A stretch of DNA of 64,000 bases from Bacillus spizizenii TU-B-10 (GTDB lineage Bacteria > Bacillota > Bacilli > Bacillales > Bacillaceae): positions 2,274,857 through 2,338,856 of the forward strand of contig NC_016047.1 of NCBI RefSeq assembly GCF_000227465.1, read 5' to 3'. Below, piece after piece: positions 1 through 8,104 of the stretch; positions within the stretch are counted from its first letter, which is position 1, and each line of letters opens with the position of its first letter. The notes under the pieces were generated by a model, which was not told the DNA's origin, ran no database searches, and was given only the letters and a program-made list of their open reading frames with translations. The translations under genes were made by a program, and so were the position numbers.

Positions 1-31
1 GAAGGATCGACTTCAAGTCTTTATCATCCAT
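1..31 (-). CDS. degR: DegR, N-terminal fragment (cut by window edge)
   Basis: Only the first ten codons (MDDKDLKSIL) lie inside the window; the rest runs off the left edge. The start is an ATG at 29-31 with an AAGGGG ribosome site about nine bases upstream. The N-terminus and the neighbouring ypzA/ypeQ order match degR of B. subtilis, a small sigma-D dependent protein that stabilises phosphorylated DegU and so raises degradative-enzyme expression. A sigma-D type promoter lies upstream, which supports the call. Identification rests on ten residues plus context. Confidence 0.65.
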   Translation of the reverse strand, partial: MDDKDLKSIL

Positions 32-102
32 AGCTGCGTTCCCCTTCTCTGCCAAGATACCTCAAATAGTAAAACAGCCCTATTTATTCTGGTTCAATAG
101 TT

Positions 103-130
103 ATATCGGCTTATTTTCATTTTATTTTCT
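103..130 (-). promoter_or_regulatory. Sigma-D type promoter of degR
   Basis: Read on the minus strand, GCCGATAT (103-110) matches the sigma-D -10 consensus GCCGATAA closely. An A-rich block with a GAAA/TAAA -35 candidate lies about 15 bases upstream. degR is known to belong to the sigma-D (motility) regulon. Confidence 0.6.
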
Positions 131-186
131 ATTTTAGTACATAAATTTTAAAGAAACTCTGCAAAATAATCGCGGAGGTGTTTGTT

Positions 187-456
187 GTGACTTCAGAATT
201 TCATGATGAGGATCAGACTGGCTTTACGGATAAGCGGCAGCTGGAACTGGCGGTGGAAACAGCGCAGAAAACGACAGGAGCTGCGACGAGAGGCCAAAGC
301 ACAACATTAGTCGATTCCGCATACCAAGCCATTGAGGATGCAAGAGAACTGTCACAATCTGAAGAGCTGGCAGCTCTCGATGATCCTGAATTTGTACAGC
401 AGCAACAGCAGCTGCTGGATGACAGCCAGCATCAGCTTGATGAATTTAAAAAATAA
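187..456 (+). CDS. ypzA: YpzA, small acidic protein of unknown function
   Basis: An 89-residue protein starting at GTG 187. GGAGGT at 174-179 sits seven bases upstream; a GTG at 178 falls inside this ribosome site and is not a credible start. The product is acidic, Q/D/E-rich and probably helical, with no signal peptide or membrane segment. I know of no established function; similar short proteins occur in other Bacillus and may be spore related, but nothing here proves that. It is a single gene ending in a strong hairpin terminator and faces the minus-strand gene ypeQ. Confidence 0.7.
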   Translation: MTSEFHDEDQTGFTDKRQLELAVETAQKTTGAATRGQSTTLVDSAYQAIEDARELSQSEELAALDDPEFVQQQQQLLDDSQHQLDEFKK

Positions 457-485
457 AAACCGCAGCTTCTGCGGTTTTTATTTTT
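453..485. terminator. Bidirectional terminator between ypzA and ypeQ
   Basis: A perfect 10-bp stem (AAAACCGCAG / CTGCGGTTTT) with a 3-base loop, flanked by A and T runs on both sides. It can serve both ypzA (+) and ypeQ (-). Confidence 0.85.
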
Positions 486-667
486 TAGTGATTGGTTAAG
501 ACATCTCCGTATGCTTTCAGCTTTTCACCAACCGTACATTTATTAATACAAAATGAATGCGCATAGGTTTTGCCAAATTCTTTGCGAAACTGCTTCTTAA
601 TAAAACAGTCCTTGCAATATTCATCGTGCAGTTCTGTCAGTTCTTTAAAGATCATTTTCTTATCCAA
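485..667 (-). CDS. ypeQ: YpeQ, small putative zinc-binding protein
   Basis: A 60-residue protein read from TTG at 667, six bases after a GGAGATG ribosome site; the ATG nine bases upstream touches that site directly. Four cysteines arranged CKDC and CINKC suggest a zinc knuckle. Function is unknown. The start overlaps the end of ypeP by 8 bases, so the two are probably translationally coupled and transcribed together. Confidence 0.75.
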   Translation of the reverse strand: MDKKMIFKELTELHDEYCKDCFIKKQFRKEFGKTYAHSFCINKCTVGEKLKAYGDVLTNH

Positions 668-1340
668 GATCGTCATCTCCGTTACGGTCTAATTTCGTGT
701 GGCTTTCTACGAATTGATGGGATAGAATTTTTTTAGCGAGCCCGTCAGCTTCCTGGTTGTCTTTCCGCTGTATGGTTTCGTAGGTTGGAGTAAGCTTCAT
801 CGATTCAAGGAGTGCTTCTATTTTGTCCAGCCATTCATTATGAGACGGATCATAGCAAGGCCAGCTGCCGTCAAGCTGATTCAGAACCACAAGCGAGTCC
901 CCTTTGATCGTAATTGAATTTCTGCTTGCCCCAAGCTCTCTTACTTCTCTTATTGCTTCATAAAGCGCCGCGTATTCAGCTTCATTATTGGTTTTCAGCC
1001 GGAAGCTTTTATTTTTTCTCAAACGATGCCGGATTCCTCCCAATGAATAATAAATGACGATTCCGAGTCCGGCCAGTTCGCTCTCCTTATCGAAACTGCC
1101 GTCAAAATAAACAATAATGTCATCAGGCTCTTGAGCAAGCTCCTCTGTCAGCTTTTCCAATTCCTTCAGCGACCAGCTGCCGCCTTTCTCGTCTTCGAAC
1201 TCGAGTTCTTTCATGTATGGATAACGGCCAAGTTCTCTTGCGAGCATACGTGCTTGCTGTGCTGTCAGCCAGTCTTCGCCCAAAAATGAGACGGTTCCCG
1301 TCCCTTTTGCTTCTATTTTCATATGCGGTCTGAGCTTCAT
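660..1340 (-). CDS. ypeP: YpeP, RNase HI-like protein
   Basis: A 226-residue protein with an N-terminal extension of roughly 90 residues followed by an RNase H fold. All four acidic positions expected of an RNase HI active site are visible: D in YFDGS, E in NNEAEYAAL, D in IKGDS and D in NQEADGLAK. The start is ATG 1340 behind AAGGTG; the longer frame upstream lacks a ribosome site. It is the first gene of the ypeP-ypeQ pair and diverges from ypdP. Catalytic activity on RNA-DNA hybrids is inferred from the fold, not certain; B. subtilis has separate well-characterised RNases HII and HIII. Confidence 0.8.
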   Translation of the reverse strand: MKLRPHMKIEAKGTGTVSFLGEDWLTAQQARMLARELGRYPYMKELEFEDEKGGSWSLKELEKLTEELAQEPDDIIVYFDGSFDKESELAGLGIVIYYSLGGIRHRLRKNKSFRLKTNNEAEYAALYEAIREVRELGASRNSITIKGDSLVVLNQLDGSWPCYDPSHNEWLDKIEALLESMKLTPTYETIQRKDNQEADGLAKKILSHQFVESHTKLDRNGDDDLG

Positions 1341-1376
1341 TACAATCACCTTACCATTCATTAGTTGCCGGGCTTG

Positions 1377-1385
1377 TGCTATAAT
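1377..1385 (+). promoter_or_regulatory. Extended -10 promoter of ypdP-ypdQ
   Basis: TGcTATAAT is a perfect extended -10 element; the -35 region (about 1357-1362, TTCATT) is weak. It places the transcript start near 1391, leaving a leader of only about 33 bases before ypdP. Confidence 0.55.
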
Positions 1386-1423
1386 CAAACCAATCTTAAC
1401 CCCGGAAAGGAAGCATTTTCATT

Positions 1424-2113
1424 TTGTTTAATAATTCGTTTTGGATCATTTTTGCGATCATTCATTTTATCATTGTTCTTTTATTTTATAAAGGATTTGG
1501 CAAAATGGGACTATTTGTTTGGATCGGTTTTGCGACAGTCTGCGCCAACCTTCAAGTCGTAAAAACAGTCGAACTGTTTGGCTTAACAGCAACGCTCGGG
1601 AATGTGATGTACGGCACAATCTTTTTTGCGACAGATGTGCTGAATGAAAAATACGGACCGGCTGAAGCCAAAAAAGCGGTATGGCTCGGATTCTCAACGC
1701 TCCTGACGCTGACATTTGTCATGCAAGGCGTGCTGCTTTTCGAACCGGCTTCCAGCGACATATCACAAACAGCACTGGAAACGATTTTCGGATTCCTTCC
1801 ACGAGTCGCGTTAGGAAGTCTGCTTGCCTTTATCTTCAGCCAAACGCTGGATGTTTATGTATATTCGGCAATTAGAAGGATATTTCCTTCTGATCGGCTT
1901 TTATGGCTCAGAAACGGCGGCAGTACAGCAGTCAGCCAGCTGTTTGATACATTTATATTTACTGGTGTCGCTTTTTTCGGCATTTATCCTGCAGGCGTTT
2001 GGCTTCATATTTTTATTTCTACATATTTGATTAAGTTTGCGGTATCTTTGATTTCATTGCCTTATGCCTATGCAGCAAAAAAAATGATACCGAATGATGA
2101 AAGGAGTTCCTAA
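1424..2113 (+). CDS. ypdP: YpdP, queuosine-precursor transporter family membrane protein
   Basis: A 229-residue integral membrane protein with about six hydrophobic segments and the YhhQ/DUF165 pattern ([29 protein letters not shown]). This family imports queuosine precursors such as preQ0 for tRNA modification. The start is TTG 1424 with GGAAAGG about 13 bases upstream. The stop codon overlaps the ypdQ start (TAATG), so the two form an operon. I saw no preQ1 riboswitch in the short leader. Substrate is inferred from the family. Confidence 0.8.
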   Translation: MFNNSFWIIFAIIHFIIVLLFYKGFGKMGLFVWIGFATVCANLQVVKTVELFGLTATLGNVMYGTIFFATDVLNEKYGPAEAKKAVWLGFSTLLTLTFVMQGVLLFEPASSDISQTALETIFGFLPRVALGSLLAFIFSQTLDVYVYSAIRRIFPSDRLLWLRNGGSTAVSQLFDTFIFTGVAFFGIYPAGVWLHIFISTYLIKFAVSLISLPYAYAAKKMIPNDERSS

Positions 2114-2568
2114 TGCCTACAGAAATATATGTAGATGGCGCAAGCGCCGGTAATCCCGGACTTTCCGGCATCGGCATTTTTATCAAACATGAAGGAAAAG
2201 CAGAATCTTTCTCTATTCCAATCGGAATGCATACAAACCAGGAAGCCGAATTTCTTGCATTAATTGAAGGGATGAAGTTATGTGCAAAGCGCGGGTATCA
2301 ATCTGTTTCCTTTCGAACCGATTCAGATATTGTGGAACGGGCCGCTGAGTTTGAAATGGTTAAAAATAAAACGTTTCACCCGTATGTGGAAGAAATCATC
2401 CGATTAAAAGCGGCCTTCCCTCTTTTTTTCATCAAATGGATACCGGGCAAACAAAACCAAAAAGCCGATCATCTGGCAAAAGCAGCGATCCGGCTGAATG
2501 ACAAGAATGAAATCTCGATCAATGGTCATCCTAATGACGAGGTGAACAAACATGAAAAAGAAAGATAA
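2113..2568 (+). CDS. ypdQ: YpdQ, RNase HI-like protein
   Basis: A 151-residue single-domain RNase H fold protein, coupled to ypdP by a one-base stop/start overlap. The four acidic residues are present: D in [12 protein letters not shown] in [10 protein letters not shown] in RTDSDIVE and D in NQKADHLAK. The C-terminal 20 or so residues after the fold (to KHEKER) extend into the start of sspL by 17 bases. Whether it cleaves RNA-DNA hybrids is not established from sequence; the B. subtilis homologue has been reported, as I recall, to lack detectable activity. Confidence 0.8.
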   Translation: MPTEIYVDGASAGNPGLSGIGIFIKHEGKAESFSIPIGMHTNQEAEFLALIEGMKLCAKRGYQSVSFRTDSDIVERAAEFEMVKNKTFHPYVEEIIRLKAAFPLFFIKWIPGKQNQKADHLAKAAIRLNDKNEISINGHPNDEVNKHEKER

Positions 2569-2680
2569 AGGCCGGCTGACCGGCGGTGTTACTCCGCAAG
2601 GCGATCTGGAAGGCAATACACATAATGACCCTAAAACAGAGCTTGAGGAAAGAGCCAAAAAAAGCAATACAAAACGCTAG
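2552..2680 (+). CDS. sspL: SspL, minor small acid-soluble spore protein
   Basis: A 42-residue basic, hydrophilic protein beginning [12 protein letters not shown] and ending KKSNTKR, which matches B. subtilis SspL, a minor SASP made in the forespore. The ATG follows GAGGTG by seven bases and lies inside the last codons of ypdQ. Its last codons form the left arm of a hairpin shared with the end of ypcP. Confidence 0.88.
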   Translation: MKKKDKGRLTGGVTPQGDLEGNTHNDPKTELEERAKKSNTKR

Positions 2681-2706
2681 AAGATCTACACGATCTCTCT
2701 AGCGTT
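2673..2706. terminator. Hairpin shared by the convergent 3' ends of sspL and ypcP
   Basis: AACGCTAGA-AGATC pairs with GATCT-CTCTAGCGTT around a short loop, with a one-base bulge. Both stop codons lie within it. On the minus strand the hairpin is followed by TTTTGTATTGCTTTTTTT, a good intrinsic terminator for ypcP; on the plus strand the T-run is weak. Confidence 0.7.
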
Positions 2707-3576
2707 CAGCTTTTCAAGCATGCGCTCAATTCCTTTGATTTGGTGGCGGCGAAGCATGTCAGCCGCCTGCTCCATTTGCAGGGTAAATAAAGCGTCTTTC
2801 AGTGTGCAGACCAGCGGAACAGAGCAATGAATTTCCGCAAGCTTCCTCGACATCTCCAAATCGCTTAAACCTTGCTGAATTTTCCCCTGCTGTCCCTTCG
2901 GAAGAAGAGAAAGATTTTCTAATAAGCGGTCAATTGTTTCATATTCACGAATCAGTTTGTAGGCTGTTTTTTCTCCGATCCCTTTGACGCCAGGATAGTT
3001 ATCACTGGAATCACCCATAAGCGCTTTAATATCAATCAAAGCCCTCGGCAGAACGCCTGTTTCTTCATAAAAAGTCTCTTTTGTATAGACTTTATAATTT
3101 CCTATTCCTTTTTGGAGCAGAGCCACGCTTACTTTATCCGTTAACAGCTGAAGTAAATCTCTGTCCCCTGTTACGATCGTAATGTCAGCTTCATTCGCAA
3201 ACAAAGCGGCAAGAGTTCCGATACAATCATCCGCTTCATACCCAGCAAAACCGATATTCATGATACCAAGCTCAGCGGCCGCTTCCTTTGCCAAATCAAA
3301 CTGCGGGATGAGCTCCACAGGCGGTGCACTGCGGTTCGCCTTATAATCTTGGAACAGGTCATTTCGGTACGTTTTGCTTCCCATGTCCCAGCAGCAGACG
3401 ACGTGTGTTGGCTGGAAAGTTTCAACAGCTGTGATCAAATGCTTTAAAAATCCGTTGACGCCGTTCGTCGGCATCCCGCTGTCATTTATCATAAAGTTGC
3501 GATGCACGGCCGTGGCAAAAAACGCCCGGAATAAAAGAGCCATGCCGTCAACTAGCAATAGTTTATTATTATTCAT
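2686..3576 (-). CDS. ypcP: YpcP, 5'-3' exonuclease (Pol I exonuclease-like)
   Basis: A 296-residue stand-alone homologue of the 5'-nuclease domain of DNA polymerase I (FEN family). Metal-binding acidic clusters are visible in LLLVDGMALLFRAF, GYEADDCIGTLA, VTGDRDLL and MGDSSDNYPGVKGIGEKTA, the last running into the helix-hairpin-helix. The family removes RNA primers and 5' flaps; in B. subtilis it backs up PolA. The start is ATG 3576, eight bases after AAGGGAG; an upstream in-frame ATG has no ribosome site. It converges on sspL. Confidence 0.9.
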   Translation of the reverse strand: MNNNKLLLVDGMALLFRAFFATAVHRNFMINDSGMPTNGVNGFLKHLITAVETFQPTHVVCCWDMGSKTYRNDLFQDYKANRSAPPVELIPQFDLAKEAAAELGIMNIGFAGYEADDCIGTLAALFANEADITIVTGDRDLLQLLTDKVSVALLQKGIGNYKVYTKETFYEETGVLPRALIDIKALMGDSSDNYPGVKGIGEKTAYKLIREYETIDRLLENLSLLPKGQQGKIQQGLSDLEMSRKLAEIHCSVPLVCTLKDALFTLQMEQAADMLRRHQIKGIERMLEKLNAREIV

Positions 3577-3630
3577 AAGATATACTCCCTTTTCTTTCAT
3601 TCTTTCTATTTTACCATAAAGCGCGCAAAA

Positions 3631-3667
3631 ATAAAAAACAGCATCTCTTCAATTAGAGATACTGTTT
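3631..3667 (-). terminator. Terminator of the 48-aa spore-like gene
   Basis: AACAG-ATCTCT pairs with AGAGAT-CTGTT with single mismatches, followed on the minus strand by a T-rich run (GTTTTTTATTTTT). Confidence 0.75.
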
Positions 3668-3675
3668 TAATATCA

Positions 3676-3822
3676 TCAGTCGTTGTGTCTTTTGTTGCTG
3701 GCGATCAGCTTTTCAGCTTCGCGTCCTGCGTAAGAGTCAAAATGGGTTTGAAATCCGTTTTTCTTTTTGGCATTGTTATTCGCCTGTGCATTTCTGTTTC
3801 CCAGTTTTGTTCTGCCCAACAT
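3676..3822 (-). CDS. 48-residue basic protein, possibly spore associated
   Basis: MLGRTKLGNR... is a 48-residue, Asn/Lys-rich hydrophilic protein with a very strong ribosome site (AAGGGGGGATT) just before ATG 3822. Composition resembles minor small acid-soluble spore proteins, but I do not recognise a named family with certainty. A CATANNNTA-type -10 sequence used by sporulation sigma factors lies 27-35 bases upstream of the start, and the gene ends in its own terminator. The frame is open further upstream but without a second start signal. Confidence 0.7.
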   Translation of the reverse strand: MLGRTKLGNRNAQANNNAKKKNGFQTHFDSYAGREAEKLIASNKRHND

Positions 3823-3848
3823 GAATCCCCCCTTACATCGGATACATA

Positions 3849-3857
3849 TAGTATATG
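3849..3857 (-). promoter_or_regulatory. Candidate sporulation (sigma-E/K type) -10 element
   Basis: CATATACTA on the minus strand fits CATANNNTA of sigma-E/sigma-K promoters. A -35 match is not clear, so this is suggestive only. Confidence 0.3.
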
Positions 3858-3896
3858 CTTCCGGCAGGAGATTCACTCGCGACAGGATCATCCAGC

Positions 3897-4154
3897 TTAC
3901 ATACGGCTTACGTATTCTCTGACCATTTCTTTTGATACAAGGCGTCTTGTAGGGACGATGCCTTTTTTGGCGAGCTGATTGATCTGCTCGGTAATTTCAT
4001 TAATTGCATCTGTAGTAAAAGGCTCATCGTTTTTGCATTTTGAAACCGCTTCTTCAATGGCCATTTCACGCATGTTTTCAAGACGCATAAATGCTTTGAT
4101 ATGCTCGTGCTGTTTTGATGAATGTGCTGAAATTGCTTTATGTACCTCTGACAT
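3897..4154 (-). CDS. ypbS: YpbS, DUF2533-type protein of unknown function
   Basis: An 85-residue soluble protein starting MSEVHKAIS and ending REYVSRM, predicted largely helical, with no membrane segment. Start chosen at ATG 4154; upstream in-frame codons lack a ribosome site and the one here is weak too. A TTGGCT-17-TAGACT sequence upstream could be its promoter. It lies between dynA and the 48-aa gene, all on the minus strand. No function is known to me. Confidence 0.75.
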   Translation of the reverse strand: MSEVHKAISAHSSKQHEHIKAFMRLENMREMAIEEAVSKCKNDEPFTTDAINEITEQINQLAKKGIVPTRRLVSKEMVREYVSRM

Positions 4155-4218
4155 GAATCGTTCATCTCGCTTTTTTCTATTTAGTCTATCATGACTTGAA
4201 ATACAAGCCAACTGAATT

Positions 4219-7200
4219 TTACATTTTTATTGTATGGTCTGATCTTTGCCAGGAGATGCATGCTTGGTATGCCTTTTCAATCTCTTTCGCATGCTCCCCT
4301 TCCCCATATCCACCTAAATACGTGTCTTTTTGATCCTTTATTTGTTCCATTGCTTTTTCAGCCATATCCTCCTGTAAACGTCTGAGATGATCTGTGTAAT
4401 GAGAGATAAGGCTTTCTTCTTCGTTTTTCACCCAAACCTCTGTGATTTTCGTGAGTTTCATCCGAACAGCTTCGATGAAGGCCGCTTTTCCTTTCTGTTC
4501 AAAAAACTGCTTCGGTGATTTGATCTCTTTTTGTTCCTGCTCAAAGGCACGTTCGTCTAATTCAGGTTCAACTTCCTTAAGCTGTATGCCGTTCGAATGC
4601 TGATGGCCCGCATAAATGGAAAAATAACCATCCTCGTTTAATGTTTTTTGAAAGCTTTCCAGCCACTCTTCGGCAATATGCCGCTCGATGAAACCGCTCA
4701 TGCGTACATCAAGCGTTTTGATTTCCTGAACATATTCAAACTGATATTCATGTAAGGCGGTTGTCATCGCCTTGCCGACGTTCTTTTTCCAATCTCCGTT
4801 CTGAAGCCCGGGATGAAATGCCGATTTTAATAAATCATTTGCAAAAAAGGATAATCGCTGTGTAATGTGATAAAGCTGCTCTTTTGTGTCTTTTTTTACT
4901 TTCTCAATAATGGTTTCTGAGTTCCGCCGTTTCTCGATCTCGGCTGCAGTCCGCTCAAATGACAGCATAAGGCGCTGTTTCTGTGCTTCCTTTTCCTCCC
5001 TGGACTGATGCTGGGATTGGTAAAGCTGGAAAACAGTTTCGCATAGTTTGTCTGCTTCCGAACTGAGCTGTGCAGCTGACGCTTTTTTTACATCCACTTC
5101 AATAAATCGGTCTAAGTGTTTTCTTACTTTCGGGAACTGGTTATAAAATGATTCCGGTTTGCCGAGCAGTTCCTCTTTACTTGATACAGTAAAGAGCTGC
5201 GGTTCTTGAATCCCCTCTTTTACAAGCTCTGCGCTGACATAATCGGTCACTGTTTCGAGCTCTGTTTTATCTTTCGCAAGGTCTGCCGCATTAATGACGA
5301 AAAACATTTTATCCATACTGAGCGATTCTTTTACCAGCCCGAGCTTTCGCAAAAATGAACGGTCTCCTTTCGAGAAGGAATGCTGATAATATGTCATATA
5401 AAAAAACGCATCGGCATCTTTAATATATTGGAACGCCAGCTCTGTATGCCGTTTATTCATGCTGCTCGCGCCGGGCGTATCAACGATCGTAATCCCTTTT
5501 TCAGTCAGCGGACATGTATAATAGACTGTTACCTCTTTCACAGCGCAGGCCGTTGTCTCCTCTGCCACATAGGGTTTTAATTCAGACAGCGGAATTGTTA
5601 ATTTTTTTTGTTCCTGTATATATTGCTGAACCTTTTCGTATGCAAGCAGGAAATTGCTGATCAATTTGATATGTTCTTCCGGCAGCTGGCTTTTTTTGAC
5701 TGCCTTTTCCCATTTCTCTGTGAAAGAACGGCCTGCTGGTTCTTCTTTTATTCCGGTGAGCTGTAAAATTTCAGCCGTTATGTCATCTTCCGTCTTAAAC
5801 ACCACATCCGCCGTCTTGTTTATATTTCCATTGGTTGGTTTTGTAATTTTGTTAATTGTCGCTGTGGTTGGCGTTGGTGAGGATGGCAGCACCCTTTCGC
5901 CGACAAGCGCATTGGCAAATGATGATTTCCCCGAGCTGAAGCCTCCAAAAAGCGCAAGTGTAAATTTCCGTTCTTCAAGCCTTTTAATTCTTTCCCGAAA
6001 GGCTGAAGTTTGCTTTGATAACATGCTGTATTCGCCTAAAAGGTCAGACAAGATGTGAAAGCGTTTGATTTGGTCTTGAAGCGGCAGCTCTTGCTCCATT
6101 TTGATTTCTGGTTTCTGCATCGACTGCTGCGTCTGCCGGTCTTGGCTTCGTTTCTGTTTTGGAGCCGCTACTATTTTTTTCTTCGTTTTAAACCAGTCGG
6201 TGTCTATGTGCATCGGGTATACGGACTTCTCTTCCCAAATGGCCCACATGCAATCAGCTTTCTCGCGGGCATTATTCTCTAAACGGGCCTGTTCTTGGAG
6301 GTGGGAGAGTTTTTCTGATTCCTGGATGAGACGGCCATTGATGGTTTGCAAGTCTTTGGAAACACGCTCTTTCACCATCGCGGTAAGCTCCTTTATGATG
6401 TCTGCCGCTTTTCTTTTCGCCTCTTTGCGGATGAGCTCTGCCAAGTCTTTTGTATATTGCAATACATATTCAGAGGAAAGAGCTGCACCTTGCTTGACCG
6501 CGCGCTCAATGATGTCAATTTCAAGCGGAGTGCGGAAGGCCTGAATCAGCTTTTCACTTTTAGCTGTATGAACATCAAATGACTTGGCGAGTTTATGGAA
6601 CGTGTCTATTATGTGCCAATCCGCTTCGGCCTCTGTTCGTTTTTTCACATCAGAGAAAAAAGCATTCCTTCTTCTATCTCTTTCCTGTGCAGTTTTTGCT
6701 TTAGAAAAGAAAAAACCGGTTTTAAAAGAAGGCTCTCGCGATTCTAGGAATGCAGCTGCCAACTCACGCATGTCAAAGGGGGTCAGATTGGCGTTTTTTA
6801 AAATGCGATTGATTTCTTCCTGCATCCTGTTTTCTGCCTCAGTCGCTTGTTTTGCCGCCTCATCCAATTGATCACGCAGCGATTGGACCAGATCAGTTTG
6901 TGTACCAAGCTGTTCAGCAAAGGTTGGACCGTCTGTTTCGTCTTTCAAAAGGATTTCCGTATGTTCCTTCAGCAGATTACGGACTTTTTGTTCTGTTAAA
7001 GCCTGCAAATTGCTTTTTGTTTGCTGTTCTATTCTTCTTAATTCTTCTCTCAGGACCCCAATCTGATTGAACGGGTGGTTCAGTTCTGTCACTGACGTAA
7101 AATAAAGTGATTCCTTTGAAATGCCTTCATTGCAAAGCATCTCCTCTACCTGTGCTTTATAGTCTCCGAAGTGTGTCTCCGCCTCATCGTGGCGGTCAAT

Positions 7201-7800
7201 TTGATTGACGATAAAATACACATTCTGAATGCTTTCTTTTATCGACCTGAGAAACTTTACATTTTCCTCAGAGTGCACGTGATTATAGTGAACGACGTAA
7301 AACAACGCATCCGCCTGATGGAGAATAGACGCCGCTGATAGAAAATGGGCATCATCTGTTGAATCAATCCCAGGGGTATCAATATACGCAACCCCAGAAT
7401 CGATCTCAGTATACCGGTCAAAAATTTCAACGCTTTCAATCTGCTCCCCATCTTTGCAATATTGCTGCACCTTGTCTTTCTGGTAAGCCCCCTCCAGCTC
7501 AGCACACGCTCCGTCTGTTGTATGAAGCCGAACACGCTTTTCCCCGTTTCTGATCACAACAAGGTTAGCGCTTGTCGGGATCGGGCTTGTCGGCAAAATA
7601 TTCTCCATTAACAGGCAGTTCAGCAGTGACGATTTGCCCGCTGAATAATGCCCGGTAAACGCGATATAAACCTCTCCATCTACCGCTTTTTTCATGACTG
7701 CAGCCAGTTTAGCAGCTCTTTCTTCATCTTGATTCTCGATGAATTGCTTATAAAGTTCCCCTGTTTTGTGCATAAGCTCTTTTCTGTTATGTTCTGTCAT
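4219..7800 (-). CDS. dynA: DynA, double-headed bacterial dynamin-like GTPase
   Basis: A 1193-residue protein made of two dynamin-like halves. The first GTPase has its P-loop at about residues 50-58 (GHYSAGKSS), a DTPGID switch and a downstream helical region. The second has GGFSSGKSS near residue 610 and DTPGASS. Long charged helical stretches follow each head. B. subtilis DynA (YpbR) tethers and fuses membranes independently of GTP hydrolysis and helps cells withstand phage and membrane stress. It is full length compared with the known protein. The start ATG follows AAAGGGG. A terminator separates it from the small gene upstream, so it probably has its own promoter. Confidence 0.93.
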   Translation of the reverse strand: MTEHNRKELMHKTGELYKQFIENQDEERAAKLAAVMKKAVDGEVYIAFTGHYSAGKSSLLNCLLMENILPTSPIPTSANLVVIRNGEKRVRLHTTDGACAELEGAYQKDKVQQYCKDGEQIESVEIFDRYTEIDSGVAYIDTPGIDSTDDAHFLSAASILHQADALFYVVHYNHVHSEENVKFLRSIKESIQNVYFIVNQIDRHDEAETHFGDYKAQVEEMLCNEGISKESLYFTSVTELNHPFNQIGVLREELRRIEQQTKSNLQALTEQKVRNLLKEHTEILLKDETDGPTFAEQLGTQTDLVQSLRDQLDEAAKQATEAENRMQEEINRILKNANLTPFDMRELAAAFLESREPSFKTGFFFSKAKTAQERDRRRNAFFSDVKKRTEAEADWHIIDTFHKLAKSFDVHTAKSEKLIQAFRTPLEIDIIERAVKQGAALSSEYVLQYTKDLAELIRKEAKRKAADIIKELTAMVKERVSKDLQTINGRLIQESEKLSHLQEQARLENNAREKADCMWAIWEEKSVYPMHIDTDWFKTKKKIVAAPKQKRSQDRQTQQSMQKPEIKMEQELPLQDQIKRFHILSDLLGEYSMLSKQTSAFRERIKRLEERKFTLALFGGFSSGKSSFANALVGERVLPSSPTPTTATINKITKPTNGNINKTADVVFKTEDDITAEILQLTGIKEEPAGRSFTEKWEKAVKKSQLPEEHIKLISNFLLAYEKVQQYIQEQKKLTIPLSELKPYVAEETTACAVKEVTVYYTCPLTEKGITIVDTPGASSMNKRHTELAFQYIKDADAFFYMTYYQHSFSKGDRSFLRKLGLVKESLSMDKMFFVINAADLAKDKTELETVTDYVSAELVKEGIQEPQLFTVSSKEELLGKPESFYNQFPKVRKHLDRFIEVDVKKASAAQLSSEADKLCETVFQLYQSQHQSREEKEAQKQRLMLSFERTAAEIEKRRNSETIIEKVKKDTKEQLYHITQRLSFFANDLLKSAFHPGLQNGDWKKNVGKAMTTALHEYQFEYVQEIKTLDVRMSGFIERHIAEEWLESFQKTLNEDGYFSIYAGHQHSNGIQLKEVEPELDERAFEQEQKEIKSPKQFFEQKGKAAFIEAVRMKLTKITEVWVKNEEESLISHYTDHLRRLQEDMAEKAMEQIKDQKDTYLGGYGEGEHAKEIEKAYQACISWQRSDHTIKM

Positions 7801-7907
7801 AAATCTGAACCCCTTTGTGCCGTTTCAATTGTGAATCTTTTTCGAAGATCTGAATACATTCCTCTTTCATTTTACACAAGAATGAGCCAAATTTCTTTAA
7901 GAGAATA

Positions 7908-7933
7908 GAAAAAAGCTGCCATTACGGCAGCTT
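7908..7933 (-). terminator. Terminator between the 29-aa gene and dynA
   Basis: AAGCTGCC-atta/c-GGCAGCTT, an 8-bp stem, followed on the minus strand by TTTTTTC. It ends the short transcript from the Fur-controlled promoter. Confidence 0.8.
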
Positions 7934-7976
7934 CTATAAAAGAAAATCTGCAACTTTGACAAGTTCCAGATTCATT

Positions 7977-8066
7977 TTAAACAGATTTATTAGAGATTCC
8001 TTTTAATACAAAACCAATTAATATACTATATGTACAAACCGCCCCAAGCAAAAACAGCATTGTCAT
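7977..8066 (-). CDS. fbpC: 29-aa small basic membrane peptide, probable FbpC
   Basis: The frame reads MTMLFLLGAVCTYSILIGFV then LKGISNKSV: one hydrophobic membrane segment and a short basic tail with no acidic residues. A GGATGGTGA ribosome site precedes the ATG. A sigma-A promoter overlapped by a Fur-box match lies about 40 bases upstream, and a terminator follows, so it is a complete one-gene unit. B. subtilis has three Fur-regulated small basic proteins (FbpA, B, C) that help the sRNA FsrA in the iron-sparing response; the 29-residue length and this locus fit FbpC as I recall it. The name is a recall-based inference; the gene itself is well supported. Confidence 0.7.
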   Translation of the reverse strand: MTMLFLLGAVCTYSILIGFVLKGISNKSV

Positions 8067-8104
8067 TTGCTTCACCATCCTGATTGAGAATCTTTTTCAA
8101 ATTC

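Noticed and set aside
1391-1423. preQ1 riboswitch before the queuosine-precursor transporter ypdP
   Set aside because: The leader is only about 33 bases and shows neither the class I hairpin-pseudoknot pattern nor an expression platform.
5654-6871. Plus-strand frames of 66-147 codons within dynA
   Set aside because: All are antisense shadows of the intact 1193-codon gene and lack start signals.
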